A model generated the notes under the pieces. That model had not been told where the DNA came from. It saw nothing but the letters and a program-made list of their open reading frames with translations, and made no database searches. From contig DAOQSN010000002.1 in the NCBI GenBank assembly GCA_035356615.1, forward strand, positions 62,001 through 126,000: a DNA stretch of 64,000 nucleotides. Direction: 5' to 3'. A program made the position numbers and the translations under genes. Below are positions 1 to 8,041 of the stretch, piece by piece; positions within the stretch are counted from its first letter, which is position 1; each line of letters starts with the position of its first letter. The DNA is from JAKQDH01 sp029558835. Its GTDB lineage: Bacteria; Planctomycetota; Phycisphaerae; UBA1845.

Positions 1-482
1 GCGGGTTCACGACGGGCCGCAAGGAGATCATCGAGATGCTCCGGCAGCGCTCGCGCCCGTACCTGTTCAGCAACACCGTCTCTTCGATCGTGGTGAAGGC
101 GTCCATCGCGGTGTTCGATATGATCACCGAGTCGACGGCCCTGCGCGACAAGGTCGAGGCGAACACCAAGCGTTTCCGCAAAGGGATGAAGGACGCCGGC
201 TTCGACATCAAGCCGGGCGATCACCCCATCGTACCGATCATGCTGTATAACGCCAAGCTCAGTCAGGACATCGCCCGCGACATGTACAAGGAAGGCGTGT
301 TCGTGATCGGCTTCTTCCACCCGGTGGTGGGCAAGGGTCTGGCCCGCATCCGCTGCCAGATGTCGGCGGGGCACGAGTTCCACCACATCGACAAGGCCAT
401 CGCGGCGTTCACCAAGATCGGGAAGAAGTACGACATCCTGCACAAGACCAAGGAGCAGATCATCGCCAAGTACGGCGAGTAG
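1..482 (+). CDS. kbl: 2-amino-3-ketobutyrate CoA ligase (glycine C-acetyltransferase), C-terminal part
   Basis: The 5' end lies outside the window; the frame is open from base 3 and ends at TAG 480-482. About 159 residues are visible, from 'GFTTGRKEIIEMLRQRSRPY' through 'LFSNTVSS' to 'IVPIMLYNAKLSQ' and 'RIRCQMSAGHEFHHID'. This is the C-terminal domain of the alpha-oxoamine synthase family of PLP enzymes and matches Kbl best. Kbl interconverts 2-amino-3-ketobutyrate plus CoA with glycine plus acetyl-CoA in threonine breakdown, in the cytosol. The PLP lysine lies upstream of the window. An internal ATG at 36 is not the start because homology continues before it. A heptanucleotide repeat begins directly at the stop codon. 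8-amino-7-oxononanoate synthase (BioF) is the main alternative but fits less well. Confidence 0.9.
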   Translation, partial: GFTTGRKEIIEMLRQRSRPYLFSNTVSSIVVKASIAVFDMITESTALRDKVEANTKRFRKGMKDAGFDIKPGDHPIVPIMLYNAKLSQDIARDMYKEGVFVIGFFHPVVGKGLARIRCQMSAGHEFHHIDKAIAAFTKIGKKYDILHKTKEQIIAKYGE

Positions 483-519
483 CCGGGGATTGGGGATTGG
501 CGATTCGCGATTGCCGGCT
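481..519. repeat. heptanucleotide-period repeat flanked by AGCCGG/CCGGCT
   Basis: Four 7-base units (GGGGATT, GGGGATT, GGCGATT, CGCGATT) follow the kbl stop codon at once. They are bracketed by the inverted hexamers AGCCGG and CCGGCT. It belongs to a class of heptad arrays also seen at 6866, 12482, 20813, 49484, 50125 and 51530. The rest of the space to 774 shows no gene. Confidence 0.7.
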
Positions 520-774
520 GGTGACCGCAGGTAGCCCACCGCGTGCGGCTGGTCGGGTGGTTGAGCCGCCGGTCGGGTCGGGAATCGCGACCGACACTCT
601 GAGGCTGCCGGTGGGTGGCCGTCGGAAGGCAACTGCGGGGCGCGGGCGGGTTGACCGTCCGCGCCCCTGGCATTGCGCGGCCGGCCGCGGCTTGCGGGCC
701 CATGCCTCATACCGGCGGGCTCCGCGGCGGACCGCCGGTCTGTCCGACCGCGTGCGCGAGTATCAGGAGGAGCG

Positions 775-1899
775 TCAGCGCCCGCGCGACGGGGGACGCA
801 GGGCGTCCGGCTCCTTGGCGAAGCGGCGGGCGGTGTCCAGCGTGATGCGGCCCACGTCCACCAGTTGCTGGAGGCTTTCGTCGAGAGGCAGCATCCCGTC
901 GCGCTTGCCCGTCTGGATAGCCGACTCGATCGAGTCGATCTTGCCGAAACGAATGCCGCTGCGGACAGGGTGATTCACGTGCATCACCTCCAGGGCGAGC
1001 ACGCGTTTCTCGCCCTCGGTGGCCGAGGGCAACAGGTGCTGGCACACCACGGAGCGCAGACTCAACGAAAGCTGCGTGCGGATGTCGTCCTGGGCGTCGT
1101 GGGGGAACAAGTCCACGCAGCGCGTGACGGCACCCTTGGCGTCCTTGGTGTGCATGGTGGAGAGAATGAGGTGCCCGGTCTCGGCGGCCGTCAGGGCCAT
1201 GGCGGCCGTGTCACGGTCGCGGATCTCGCCGATGAGGATGACGTTCGGGTCCTGCCGCAGGCCGCTGCGCAGACCGTCGAAGAAGGAGTCCACGTCGCGC
1301 CCCACCTCGCGCTGGGTGATGATCGTGGAGCTGATGCGCGGATGCACGTACTCGATGGGCTCCTCGACGGTGATGATGCGGCAGTCGCCGCGCTGGTTGA
1401 GCAGGTTGACCAGGGCGGCCAGGGTCGTCGTCTTGCCGGAGCCCGTGACACCGGTGACGATGACCAGTCCGTGGGCGTGGTTGACCAGGCGCTCGGCCAG
1501 GCCCCCAGGGAAGTTCATCCAGTCAAACGAGGGAATGTCGTTGGGTACGTGCCGGAAGCAGGCGCACAGCGAGCCCTGGGCCCAGAACAGGTTGGCCCGG
1601 AAGCGGCACGGCTGGTCCCGGTGGGTCAGGGCCACCGAGCAGTCAATGCTCTTGCTGTCGTGCAGGCGGGCGAGGACGGCCTCGGGCAGCACCGATTCGA
1701 CGAGCCGGCGGACCTGGTCGGGTTCGAGTGCCTCGTTGTTCACCGGCTCCAACCGCCCGTGGACCCGATAAGCCGCCGGGTAGCCGGGGACCAGGTGCAC
1801 ATCAGAAGCATCACGGTCCGCGGCCGCGTGCAGCAGCTCGCGCATGGCCGTGTGCCAGCGATCGTCGGGAACATCACCTTCCGTGCGCATCGTCTTCAT
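775..1899 (-). CDS. pilT: type IV pilus twitching-motility ATPase PilT
   Basis: A 374-residue secretion ATPase of the PilT/VirB11 type, which powers pilus retraction at the inner membrane. From the ATG at 1899 it has an N-terminal PAS-like region with 'ASDVHLVPG', Walker A 'GVTGSGKTTT' (about 150-159), an Asp box with 'VEEPIEYVH', Walker B 'NVILIGEIRD' (about 219-228) and the His box 'AETGH' (about 239-243). 'REVGRDVDSF' and 'LRQDPNVI' are also typical PilT blocks. Length fits the family (340-390). The frame is open to 1944, but the ATG at 1899 gives the family-like N-terminus; no strong Shine-Dalgarno is visible. No other pilus gene is adjacent, although a pseudopilin lies at 60076. The short linker to the next gene upstream holds a dispersed repeat. 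Confidence 0.92.
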   Translation of the reverse strand: MKTMRTEGDVPDDRWHTAMRELLHAAADRDASDVHLVPGYPAAYRVHGRLEPVNNEALEPDQVRRLVESVLPEAVLARLHDSKSIDCSVALTHRDQPCRFRANLFWAQGSLCACFRHVPNDIPSFDWMNFPGGLAERLVNHAHGLVIVTGVTGSGKTTTLAALVNLLNQRGDCRIITVEEPIEYVHPRISSTIITQREVGRDVDSFFDGLRSGLRQDPNVILIGEIRDRDTAAMALTAAETGHLILSTMHTKDAKGAVTRCVDLFPHDAQDDIRTQLSLSLRSVVCQHLLPSATEGEKRVLALEVMHVNHPVRSGIRFGKIDSIESAIQTGKRDGMLPLDESLQQLVDVGRITLDTARRFAKEPDALRPPSRGR

Positions 1900-1987
1900 T
1901 ATACCCGCAGCCCGCTTGGAGGTTGCACCCCAGCCGAAACGCAACTGCCCGGCCCCACACCAACAGGAGACCCACGCTCGGATGCGG

Positions 1988-2117
1988 GTGGCATGGCCAA
2001 GCGCAGCGCCGCCATGTTCTCGGAAAGGGGCGTGCGGGGGTCACGGCAGCATGCCGACGCCTGCCTGCGGCGGGCTTAGGCATGCCTGGTCTCCGCTTTG
2101 CGTGGTCCTGTTCAGGG
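1988..2117 (+). repeat. dispersed 'MAKRSAAM' element, copy 1
   Basis: Starts with GTGGCATGGCCAAGCGCAGC and the next bases GCCGCCATG, has a middle block GGCAGCATGCCGACGCC, and ends in GCGTGGTCCTGTTCAGGG. The same order of blocks recurs at 14121, 52618 and, reversed, at 15563 and 47590. Read on this strand the left end spells M-A-K-R-S-A-A-M; on the other, M-A-A-L-R-L-A-M. The gene-free gap 1900-2307 holds this element and the inverted repeat at 2183-2247. Confidence 0.75.
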
Positions 2118-2182
2118 CGACGTCCTCGGAGCCCGAGCGGCGGCAAGCGGGCAACGTGCAGCGCCACGTTCCAGAAGAAGCG

Positions 2183-2247
2183 CCGAGCCCGAGCGAGAGC
2201 GAGTGGGCTGTCAGGCGACGCGCCCCCTCGCTACCGCTCGGGCTCGG
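2183..2247. repeat. 13-bp inverted repeat CCGAGCCCGAGCG / CGCTCGGGCTCGG
   Basis: Perfect 13-bp arms at 2183-2195 and 2235-2247. The related string 'CCCTCGCT..CGCTCGGGCTC' recurs near 26418 and, more loosely, near 23134, so this looks like another dispersed palindromic repeat rather than a terminator. There is no U-tract on either side. Confidence 0.55.
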
Positions 2248-2307
2248 TTGTTCGTTCGCGCCGATGCCCCTCGCTTCCGCCTGGGCCCGGATGCGCGGTG
2301 GTCCTCT

Positions 2308-2523
2308 TCACTCCACGATCATCTCGCCCGGGGAAACCATCTTGTATTCGCCGATGGTTTCCTCGTCGCGGGCCGGTTGCGTCTGCTCGGCCCGCGGGGG
2401 TTCCTGACTGTACTCGTACGTGCTGACGGAACGGTGGCTGGACTTGGCGCAGCCGATGCTCAGGGTGAGCAAGCCGACGGCCGGCAACGCCGTCAGCATC
2501 AGCCATGTCTTGCGTATCGTCAT
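2308..2523 (-). CDS. small lipoprotein, function unknown
   Basis: A 71-residue protein beginning MTIRKTWLMLTALPAVG, with a signal peptide ending in the lipobox LSIG-C. It should be exported and lipid-anchored after cleavage at the Cys. The mature part is about 45 residues, polar and rich in Ser, Glu and Gln, ending 'MVSPGEMIVE'. The ATG at 2523 is chosen because AGGAAGGA lies about 9 bases upstream; an in-frame ATG at 2532 overlaps that Shine-Dalgarno. It is read the same way as the LPP20 protein upstream, 222 bases away, and a CCCTCTCCCC palindrome lies between them. I do not recognise a family. Confidence 0.6.
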   Translation of the reverse strand: MTIRKTWLMLTALPAVGLLTLSIGCAKSSHRSVSTYEYSQEPPRAEQTQPARDEETIGEYKMVSPGEMIVE

Positions 2524-2689
2524 AGGTGTCATTCCTTCCTCGATGTCCTGGTCCGGTCCGGCTCGTTGTCGTTCGCGCGGCCGGGGCCGGGATCGGTTGT
2601 AAGAGTCCGCCCGCTTCGCGGCGGTAGCCCCCTTGCGGCACTTCGCCGTTATCGTGCCGGGATCCTGGTCATTCGTCGCCCTCATCCTG

Positions 2690-2717
2690 CCCTCTCCCCC
2701 CCGTTGAGGGGAGAGGG
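2690..2717. repeat. palindrome CCCTCTCCCC / GGGGAGAGGG
   Basis: Perfect 10-bp arms around an 8-base loop. The same kind of sequence occurs near 10587-10605, 28037-28065, 48902-48945 and 49366-49390. It is an intergenic repeat type that is widespread in bacteria. Confidence 0.55.
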
Positions 2718-2745
2718 GGAGAAGGCACCTGCCGGAAGTTGCCGG

Positions 2746-4071
2746 CTATCCCTGTCGCCTGGCGATCTGCATCTGCTGGTTGAGCACGCTCCACAGATCG
2801 GCCGCGGCGATCGTCGCCTTCACGCGGGCGGTACCCTCAGCGTAGATCGGCGGACTGAAGGTCGCCCCGGCGATGACGGCGTTCACCTGCGTCGAGATTT
2901 CGTCATACTGGGTGACGAAGTCGCGCACGAGCGTACTGGAACTGATCTGGAGTCCCTGGATCTGCTCGGCCAGCTTGCGCAGGGCGTCGAGTTCGGCCGC
3001 CCGGCGAGCCCGCAGCTTGCCCTGGGCCGTGTCAATTTCCGGGTCCGTGGCTTCACCGTCAGCCGAGATCTGCTGCACGACCCAGTCGGGCATCTGGTAG
3101 CCGGCGGCCACCGCCTGCTTCACGAACTCCGGCCCCGGCACGCCGCAACCCGTGGCCTCAAAGACGTCCCGCTGAAGCGTCTTCTTGATGTTGGTGATGT
3201 CCGTCGTGGTGACGGTGTTGCCGCGATAATGCTGGCTGTGCAACTCCTGAATCTTGGTAAGCACGCGCTCGACCGGGATTTCCATGGTCACTTCGGCAAT
3301 CAGCTCGTCACTGTGGAGGTAGCGATTCGTCTCCGTGGCACCGATGACGATGCCTTCCGCGCGGGTGGAAATCTCGTCCGACTCGGTAATGAAGTCACGT
3401 ACCAGGGTGGTGGACGTGAGGCGCAGGCCCTGAATGCGCTCCAGCAGCTTGCGCTGGGCATCACGGCGGGCGGCCTGCATGGCCATCAGGCGGGCCTGCG
3501 GCGATACCGTCTTCCAGATGCCCGGGACGCTCATGGCCGATGGGGCATACCCGGCGGGCAAAGGCGTGATGATATCCGCGACCCCCTGGGGCAGGTCAGG
3601 CGGCAGCTCCGGTCGCGGGGCGCCCGCGCCGGTCACGCGGATCACGTCCTTCTTCAAGGTCTGCTGGATCTGCTCGAAGTCCACAGTGGTCACCGTGTTG
3701 CCCTTGTAGTGGGCGGCGTGAACCTCTTTCAGCTTGGTGACGAGCTGGGCGACCGTCACCTCGGCATCGACCTCACAAACGCCGTCTTCGTAGTAGCGCG
3801 GCTGGCCCAGCCGGACGCCCTTCACGAACGCGTCCACCCCCGCGCGGATTTCATCGCTCTCGGTGATGAAGTCACGGACGTAGGTCGAGGAGTTGATCTG
3901 CACACCGTAGACGGCCTCGGCGAGCTTGCGGTAGCAGTCGGCCTCGGCCGCCCGCCGGGCGAGCAGCTTGTTCTGGGCATCGGCCGCGGGATTCTGGGCC
4001 AGCGCGGTCAGTGCCGGAATCAGCAGCCCCGCCACCGCCGTCAGCCCCATCAGACGAAACACACGAGTCAT
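2746..4071 (-). CDS. secreted protein with three tandem LPP20-like repeats
   Basis: A 441-residue protein with an N-terminal signal peptide (cleavage probably after LTALA, about residue 25). It then carries three copies of one domain at about 32-125, 193-285 and 349-435. Each has an 'ARRAAE.DALRKLAE.IQGL' helix, the signature 'SST.VRDF.TESDEI', and a strand block such as 'ELIAEVTMEIPVERV'. This layout matches the LPP20/FlgO-like lipoprotein fold, but there is no lipobox Cys, so it is probably periplasmic. AAGGAG seven bases before the ATG at 4071 supports the start. It follows a CsgG-like/TPR lipoprotein on the same strand (385-base gap with a MITE). Such pairs suggest a cell-envelope complex; the role is inference. 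Confidence 0.75.
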   Translation of the reverse strand: MTRVFRLMGLTAVAGLLIPALTALAQNPAADAQNKLLARRAAEADCYRKLAEAVYGVQINSSTYVRDFITESDEIRAGVDAFVKGVRLGQPRYYEDGVCEVDAEVTVAQLVTKLKEVHAAHYKGNTVTTVDFEQIQQTLKKDVIRVTGAGAPRPELPPDLPQGVADIITPLPAGYAPSAMSVPGIWKTVSPQARLMAMQAARRDAQRKLLERIQGLRLTSTTLVRDFITESDEISTRAEGIVIGATETNRYLHSDELIAEVTMEIPVERVLTKIQELHSQHYRGNTVTTTDITNIKKTLQRDVFEATGCGVPGPEFVKQAVAAGYQMPDWVVQQISADGEATDPEIDTAQGKLRARRAAELDALRKLAEQIQGLQISSSTLVRDFVTQYDEISTQVNAVIAGATFSPPIYAEGTARVKATIAAADLWSVLNQQMQIARRQG

Positions 4072-4346
4072 CGTTCTTCTCCTTCGTGATGTAACTGCTT
4101 GATGCGCGATTCGTTCCACGCGCCATTCCTGTGCATACGCGGTCGGCATACCCTCTCCGTCGTCGCGAGGATGCCCGGCGCGGGCTCCGCCCCCCCGGCG
4201 GCCGGCCCGTGGTCTCCGGCCAATACGACACGTCCGGCACGCAAAGGTTGGGGCGTGCCCCGCGGGTTCCCCCCGTCCGGGGGACTGCCTCCATGCCCTC
4301 ACCCTGCCTCCTCCCCGTGGGGGAGACGGGGGACGAGCCGGTCTCC

Positions 4347-4460
4347 TAACAGCCCGTTGAAGAAGTAGCGTCGGCCCCCCGCGACCGACGCAGAACGCCC
4401 CTGGCACACGGGTCACTGAGGGTCCCGGCGCTAGGCGGGGGTTCTTCAACAGGCTGCTAA
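4347..4460. mobile_element. MITE-like element with ~18-bp terminal inverted repeats, copy 1
   Basis: The left end reads TAACAGCCCGTTGAAGAA; the reverse complement of the right end reads TAGCAGCCTGTTGAAGAA (16 of 18 match). The left end is followed by GTAGCGTCGGCCCCC. At about 114 bp it has no ORF. The right terminus supplies the TAG stop of the neighbouring gene (4457-4459). Related copies lie at 18684-18782 and 45491-45607. The rest of the 4072-4456 gap shows nothing else. Confidence 0.65.
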
Positions 4461-5503
4461 CCTCGCGCCCGAGCCCGGGAGCCGAAGGCCTTGACCCGGT
4501 CGCGAGCCTGGGCGTACTCGGGGTCATCCTTACCGGCACAAGCCTGCCGGTAGTATCTCATGGCCTCGTCGAACCTCCCCGACGCCTCGCACGCAAGCCC
4601 CGCCCCATAGGCGGCGTGGTGGTCGTTGGGGTTCTCGCTCAGCGCCAGCCGGAACGACGCCAGCGCTTCGTCCCATAGTTCCGCCCGCAGCAGCCGCACG
4701 CCCTGGACGCAGTTCTTGTTCGCGCTGGACTCGACCTCGGCCGTGACCTGTATGCCGCACTTCATCAGACGGGCGATGAACTCCCGCGCCCCCTGTTCCA
4801 CGAGCGCCCCGGTAATCCGGTCGACGGGCGTCAAGGCCGCCTCCGTCTGCGCCGAGCCGAAGAAGAAGTTGGCCTTCGTCGACTCCGTCCCGGAGTAGGT
4901 CGCGGGCATGTAGTGTTCCCACACCCGACCGTTCGCGGTGTCCACCAGCTTGAACTCCGTCTGCACGGTGACGTTGCGGGTCACGGTCTCCACTTCGCGC
5001 GTCTGCACGGCCGTGCGTCCGCCACCCCACCCGTGCCCCCCGAAGCCGGAGAGATCGAGCCCCGAGATGGCCGTCTGCTTGCCGGCGTGCTTCTCGACCT
5101 TCACGTTGATGTTGGCCAGGATCATCCCATCGGCGGCCAGCAGTTGACCGCCCTGCCCGCCCGTGCGCGTACTCATGCCCGCCGCGGCCAGGTCCGCCTC
5201 GTCGAAGGTCGCCTGGGTGTCCCGACGTTCGGTTACCGCGATGTCCGTCCCGAATCGGGTGCGGGATTCGTTCACCAGATTGAGCAGAATGGCCGAGCTC
5301 ATGTCCGACCACTTGGGGTCGGTCGTGGGCCCGACTTTGGCCGGCACGACGGCGATGGTCTTCATGCCGGGCGGCAGGCCCCGCTCCGGCTCGACGACGT
5401 AGCTGAAGCCCACCACGGCACGCTCACCACCGGCGCACCCGACCACCAGCGCGACCCCAAGCGCCCCACCCACCAACCTGACGATGCCTCGTCTTACCGC
5501 CAT
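4457..5503 (-). CDS. CsgG/LpoB-like lipoprotein with C-terminal TPR
   Basis: A 348-residue lipoprotein: signal 'GGALGVALVVG-C' with the lipobox Cys at 23. The middle reads 'MKTIAVVPAKVGPTTDPKWS', 'ILLNLV', and later 'GMILANINVKVEKH' and 'VQTEFKLVDTANGRVWEHY'. This is the order found in CsgG/LpoB-type envelope proteins (a 'VVP' strand, a helix that builds on multimers, and a strand reporting variables). The last ~70 residues form a tetratricopeptide unit ('ALASFRLALSENPNDHHAAYGAGLACEASG', here split by a turn, then 'FDEAMRYYRQA'). It heads the LPP20-repeat gene on the same strand. Its stop codon lies inside a MITE terminus, so the original C-terminus may have been a little longer. The exact family is uncertain. 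Confidence 0.65.
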   Translation of the reverse strand: MAVRRGIVRLVGGALGVALVVGCAGGERAVVGFSYVVEPERGLPPGMKTIAVVPAKVGPTTDPKWSDMSSAILLNLVNESRTRFGTDIAVTERRDTQATFDEADLAAAGMSTRTGGQGGQLLAADGMILANINVKVEKHAGKQTAISGLDLSGFGGHGWGGGRTAVQTREVETVTRNVTVQTEFKLVDTANGRVWEHYMPATYSGTESTKANFFFGSAQTEAALTPVDRITGALVEQGAREFIARLMKCGIQVTAEVESSANKNCVQGVRLLRAELWDEALASFRLALSENPNDHHAAYGAGLACEASGRFDEAMRYYRQACAGKDDPEYAQARDRVKAFGSRARARG

Positions 5504-5741
5504 GCCTGGACCTCCTTCCCGGTTGACATGCCGACCGGCGCAACGCGGAAGTTACGATGATTCGCGTGTTTCGCCCAGAGCGGCGGGAGACCGCCGCCCC
5601 CCGCTCTGCCCGACCTCGCGGGACGCATAGCAAACCATGCGGGGGACCTTCCGTCAAGCCGGCCACCCACGGTTTGACGCCTCGGCGCGCCGCGCCCTAG
5701 AATCCGCCGGTAACTTCGCCGTTGGAGGCCCCTTTGCTCCC

Positions 5742-6878
5742 ATGTTCCCCCGTCGCCCAACCCGTCAGGTGTGGGTGGGATCTGTTCCCATCGGCGGTGG
5801 CGCCCCGATCAGCATCCAGAGCATGACCAACACGCACACGCACGACGTGGACGCGACGGCGGCCCAGGTTCGGCAGTTGGCCGCGGCGGGCGCCGAGCTG
5901 GTCCGGGTGGCGGTGCCCGACGCTCGGGACACGGCCGCCCTGCCGGCCATTCTGGGACAGGTCTCCGTCCCCCTGATTGCGGACGTGCACTACCGCTACG
6001 AACGAGCCCTGGAGGCCGTCGAGGCCGGCGTCCACAAGATTCGCCTCAACCCGGGCAACCTCAAGCAGCACAAGCAGGTCGAACGCGTCCTGGCCGCCTG
6101 CCGGGAACGCCGCGTCCCCATCCGCGTGGGCGTCAACGAAGGCAGCCTGGTGGAACGGGCGGATCCGGCGCTTCGGGCCGCCCAGCAGAGTCGCCTCGCC
6201 GCCGACCGCCGCCGCGAGCTGGTCCGCCTCATGGTGGAGACGCTGGAGGAGTACCTGCGCGTGTTCGAGAAGCACGACTTCCACGACGTTGTGCTGTCGG
6301 CCAAGACGCCCGATGCCGCGCTGGCCATCGACGCCTGCCGAGCGATCAGCGCCCGCTTCGATTATCCGTTGCACGTCGGCGTGACCCATGCCGGGCCGCT
6401 GCAAACCGGGCGGATTCGGTCGGTGGCGGCCCTGGGGGCGCTGCTGGCCGAGGGTATCGGCGACACGGTCCGCATCTCCTATGCCGACGACCCGGTGCAC
6501 GAGGTCGAAGATGCCAAAGAACTGCTCTGCGCGCTGGGGCTGCGGGCCCGGGTGGAACCGGAGTTGATTGCCTGTCCGACCTGTGGCCGGATCGAGGTAG
6601 ACCTGGTGGCCCTGACCGAGCAGGTCCGTGCCCGCCTGAGTGGGATCAAGGTGCCGCTCAAGGTGGCCGTCATGGGCTGCGTGGTCAACGGACCCGGCGA
6701 GGCGGAGGGCGCGGACGTGGCCCTGTGCGCCGGCAAGGGCAAGGGCATTATCTACGTGCGCGGCGAGCAGAAGCGGATCGTCAGCGAGACGGAGATGCTG
6801 GAGGCACTCTGCGACGAAGTGCAGGCCGTGGCCCAGCAGATCGAACGCGGGCAAGCCGGCGTCCGGAATGCAGAATGA
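5742..6878 (+). CDS. ispG: 4-hydroxy-3-methylbut-2-enyl diphosphate synthase (IspG/GcpE)
   Basis: IspG reduces 2-C-methyl-D-erythritol 2,4-cyclodiphosphate to HMBPP, the penultimate step of the MEP isoprenoid pathway, using a [4Fe-4S] cluster. The 378-residue protein has the TIM-barrel start 'VPIGGGAPISIQSMTNT', 'PLIADVHYRY', 'KIRLNPGN', 'PIRVGVNEGSL', 'HVGVTHAGP', and the cluster ligands C278-x2-C281 ('ACPTCGR'), C313 and E320 ('GCVVNGPGE'). It is the short two-domain form. ATG 5742 is preceded by GGAGG at 5724-5728. The frame is open to 5637, but that extension is not family-like. The last codons and the TGA lie inside a heptad repeat (6866-6944), so the tail 'VRNAE' is repeat-encoded. Confidence 0.95.
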   Translation: MFPRRPTRQVWVGSVPIGGGAPISIQSMTNTHTHDVDATAAQVRQLAAAGAELVRVAVPDARDTAALPAILGQVSVPLIADVHYRYERALEAVEAGVHKIRLNPGNLKQHKQVERVLAACRERRVPIRVGVNEGSLVERADPALRAAQQSRLAADRRRELVRLMVETLEEYLRVFEKHDFHDVVLSAKTPDAALAIDACRAISARFDYPLHVGVTHAGPLQTGRIRSVAALGALLAEGIGDTVRISYADDPVHEVEDAKELLCALGLRARVEPELIACPTCGRIEVDLVALTEQVRARLSGIKVPLKVAVMGCVVNGPGEAEGADVALCAGKGKGIIYVRGEQKRIVSETEMLEALCDEVQAVAQQIERGQAGVRNAE

Positions 6879-6944
6879 AGAATTCAGAATGCAGAAAGGG
6901 GAGCCGCACGCCGGTCTGCATTCTGCCTACTTCATTCTGCATTC
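6866..6944. repeat. heptad arrays forming a 15-bp hairpin
   Basis: GAATGCA/GAATGAA/GAATTCA/GAATGCA units at 6866-6896, and CTGCATT/CTGCCTA/CTTCATT/CTGCATT units at 6916-6944. GAATGCAGAATGAAG (6866-6880) and CTTCATTCTGCATTC (6930-6944) are perfect 15-bp arms. The ispG stop codon sits inside the first arm, so the hairpin may also act as a weak terminator or mRNA 3' stabiliser. Confidence 0.7.
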
Positions 6945-6967
6945 GGATCCCGACGAGTCGGTGATTC

Positions 6968-8041
6968 ATGAGTGACGTACACGAGATGCCCTCACCGTCA
7001 CCCGGCGCCGAGGCGGCGCCGTGCCGGCACTGCGGCTACGACCTGCGCGCGTCGCTGGCGGCCCCCTGCTGCCCGGAATGCGGCACGCCAGTGGCGTTCG
7101 CGCTGGGCAGCCATGCACCCTTCGTACGCCCGCCGGATCAGGACCACGCGATCGATGTTCATCTGTTTTGCGTCCGCTGCGGGGCAGACCTCTTCGGCCG
7201 GCGTGCGCTGGAACTGTGTGCGACCTGTCAGAACCCGGTGTGGTTCTCGCTGTACGGCGACTGGTTGCGCGCCAGTGATCCACGCTGGCTGGCGGGTTTG
7301 CGCCGCGGCGTCCTGCTGTGGTTCTGGGTGTTAATCGGGAGCTCGGGGCTGAATGTTCTATACACCGGGGTAGTCACCGCCATCGCCTGCGCGAGTTCCC
7401 CCGAAACGTTCGACTACAAACGCTGGTTGGACGTGGGTCTGGCCGTAATCGGCGTGTTCACGATCTGGCTATACCTGCCCGTTATTTGGCTAATCACCGC
7501 GGACGAGCCGGCCGGGCGACAATGCCCGCGGGGCCGGACACTCGAGCACCTCCTGCGTCTGGGCGGGGTGCTTAACTGGGGTTTGGTCCTGACCGCTCTG
7601 CTGCTGCGGATACCCACCGCACCATCATGGTTGATGAGGGCCTCCTTGCTTCTCACCGCGGCATGGCTGATCGTCTACATGGGCATGATGGCGCGCATGC
7701 AGCGGCTGGCGGTGCGCGTGCCGGCGCCCAGGCTGGCGCACAAGACCGGAGTGGTAATGTGGGGATATGCCGGGGCACAGGTCGTGCTGGAGCTATGGGG
7801 TCTGGCGGCCACGCAGAGCATGGATCCCGCCCGCACATCCGGGCGCGGGACGTTGTTCAGTCTCCCCTCTTCCGCGGTGTGCCTGCTCAGCGTGGCCAGC
7901 GTGGCCTCCATCGTCTTTCTGATCTGGCTCCTGGTGTTGCTGTGGCAGTATCAACGGGTCTTCAAGACCGCGTTGGTTGAGCTGGCTAAGGACACGGCCG
8001 GCGCGGGCACCGGCATGCTGACGCCCCCGACTCATCCATGA
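6968..8041 (+). CDS. zinc-ribbon membrane protein, paralogue 1
   Basis: A 357-residue protein with two N-terminal zinc-ribbon-like units: 'CRHCGYDLRA...CCPECG' (about 19-39) and 'CVRCGADLFG...CATCQNPVW' (about 68-91). Six or so hydrophobic segments follow from about residue 115 to 335, so the C-terminal part is an integral membrane domain. It is a close paralogue of the next gene and their codons overlap (ATGA at 8038-8041). Zinc-ribbon/membrane proteins of this kind are common in planctomycetes and have no assigned function. The zinc site is inferred from CxxC pairs. Confidence 0.7.
   Translation: MSDVHEMPSPSPGAEAAPCRHCGYDLRASLAAPCCPECGTPVAFALGSHAPFVRPPDQDHAIDVHLFCVRCGADLFGRRALELCATCQNPVWFSLYGDWLRASDPRWLAGLRRGVLLWFWVLIGSSGLNVLYTGVVTAIACASSPETFDYKRWLDVGLAVIGVFTIWLYLPVIWLITADEPAGRQCPRGRTLEHLLRLGGVLNWGLVLTALLLRIPTAPSWLMRASLLLTAAWLIVYMGMMARMQRLAVRVPAPRLAHKTGVVMWGYAGAQVVLELWGLAATQSMDPARTSGRGTLFSLPSSAVCLLSVASVASIVFLIWLLVLLWQYQRVFKTALVELAKDTAGAGTGMLTPPTHP

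Noticed and set aside
673..2079. Long plus-strand open frame opposite pilT
   Set aside because: It is antisense to a clear PilT with all motifs; the translation is Arg/Gly/Ala-rich and low-complexity, a GC-skewed shadow.
2098..4089. 663-residue plus-strand frame opposite the LPP20 protein
   Set aside because: It lacks a ribosome site and protein-like composition; the minus strand has a signal peptide and three conserved repeats.
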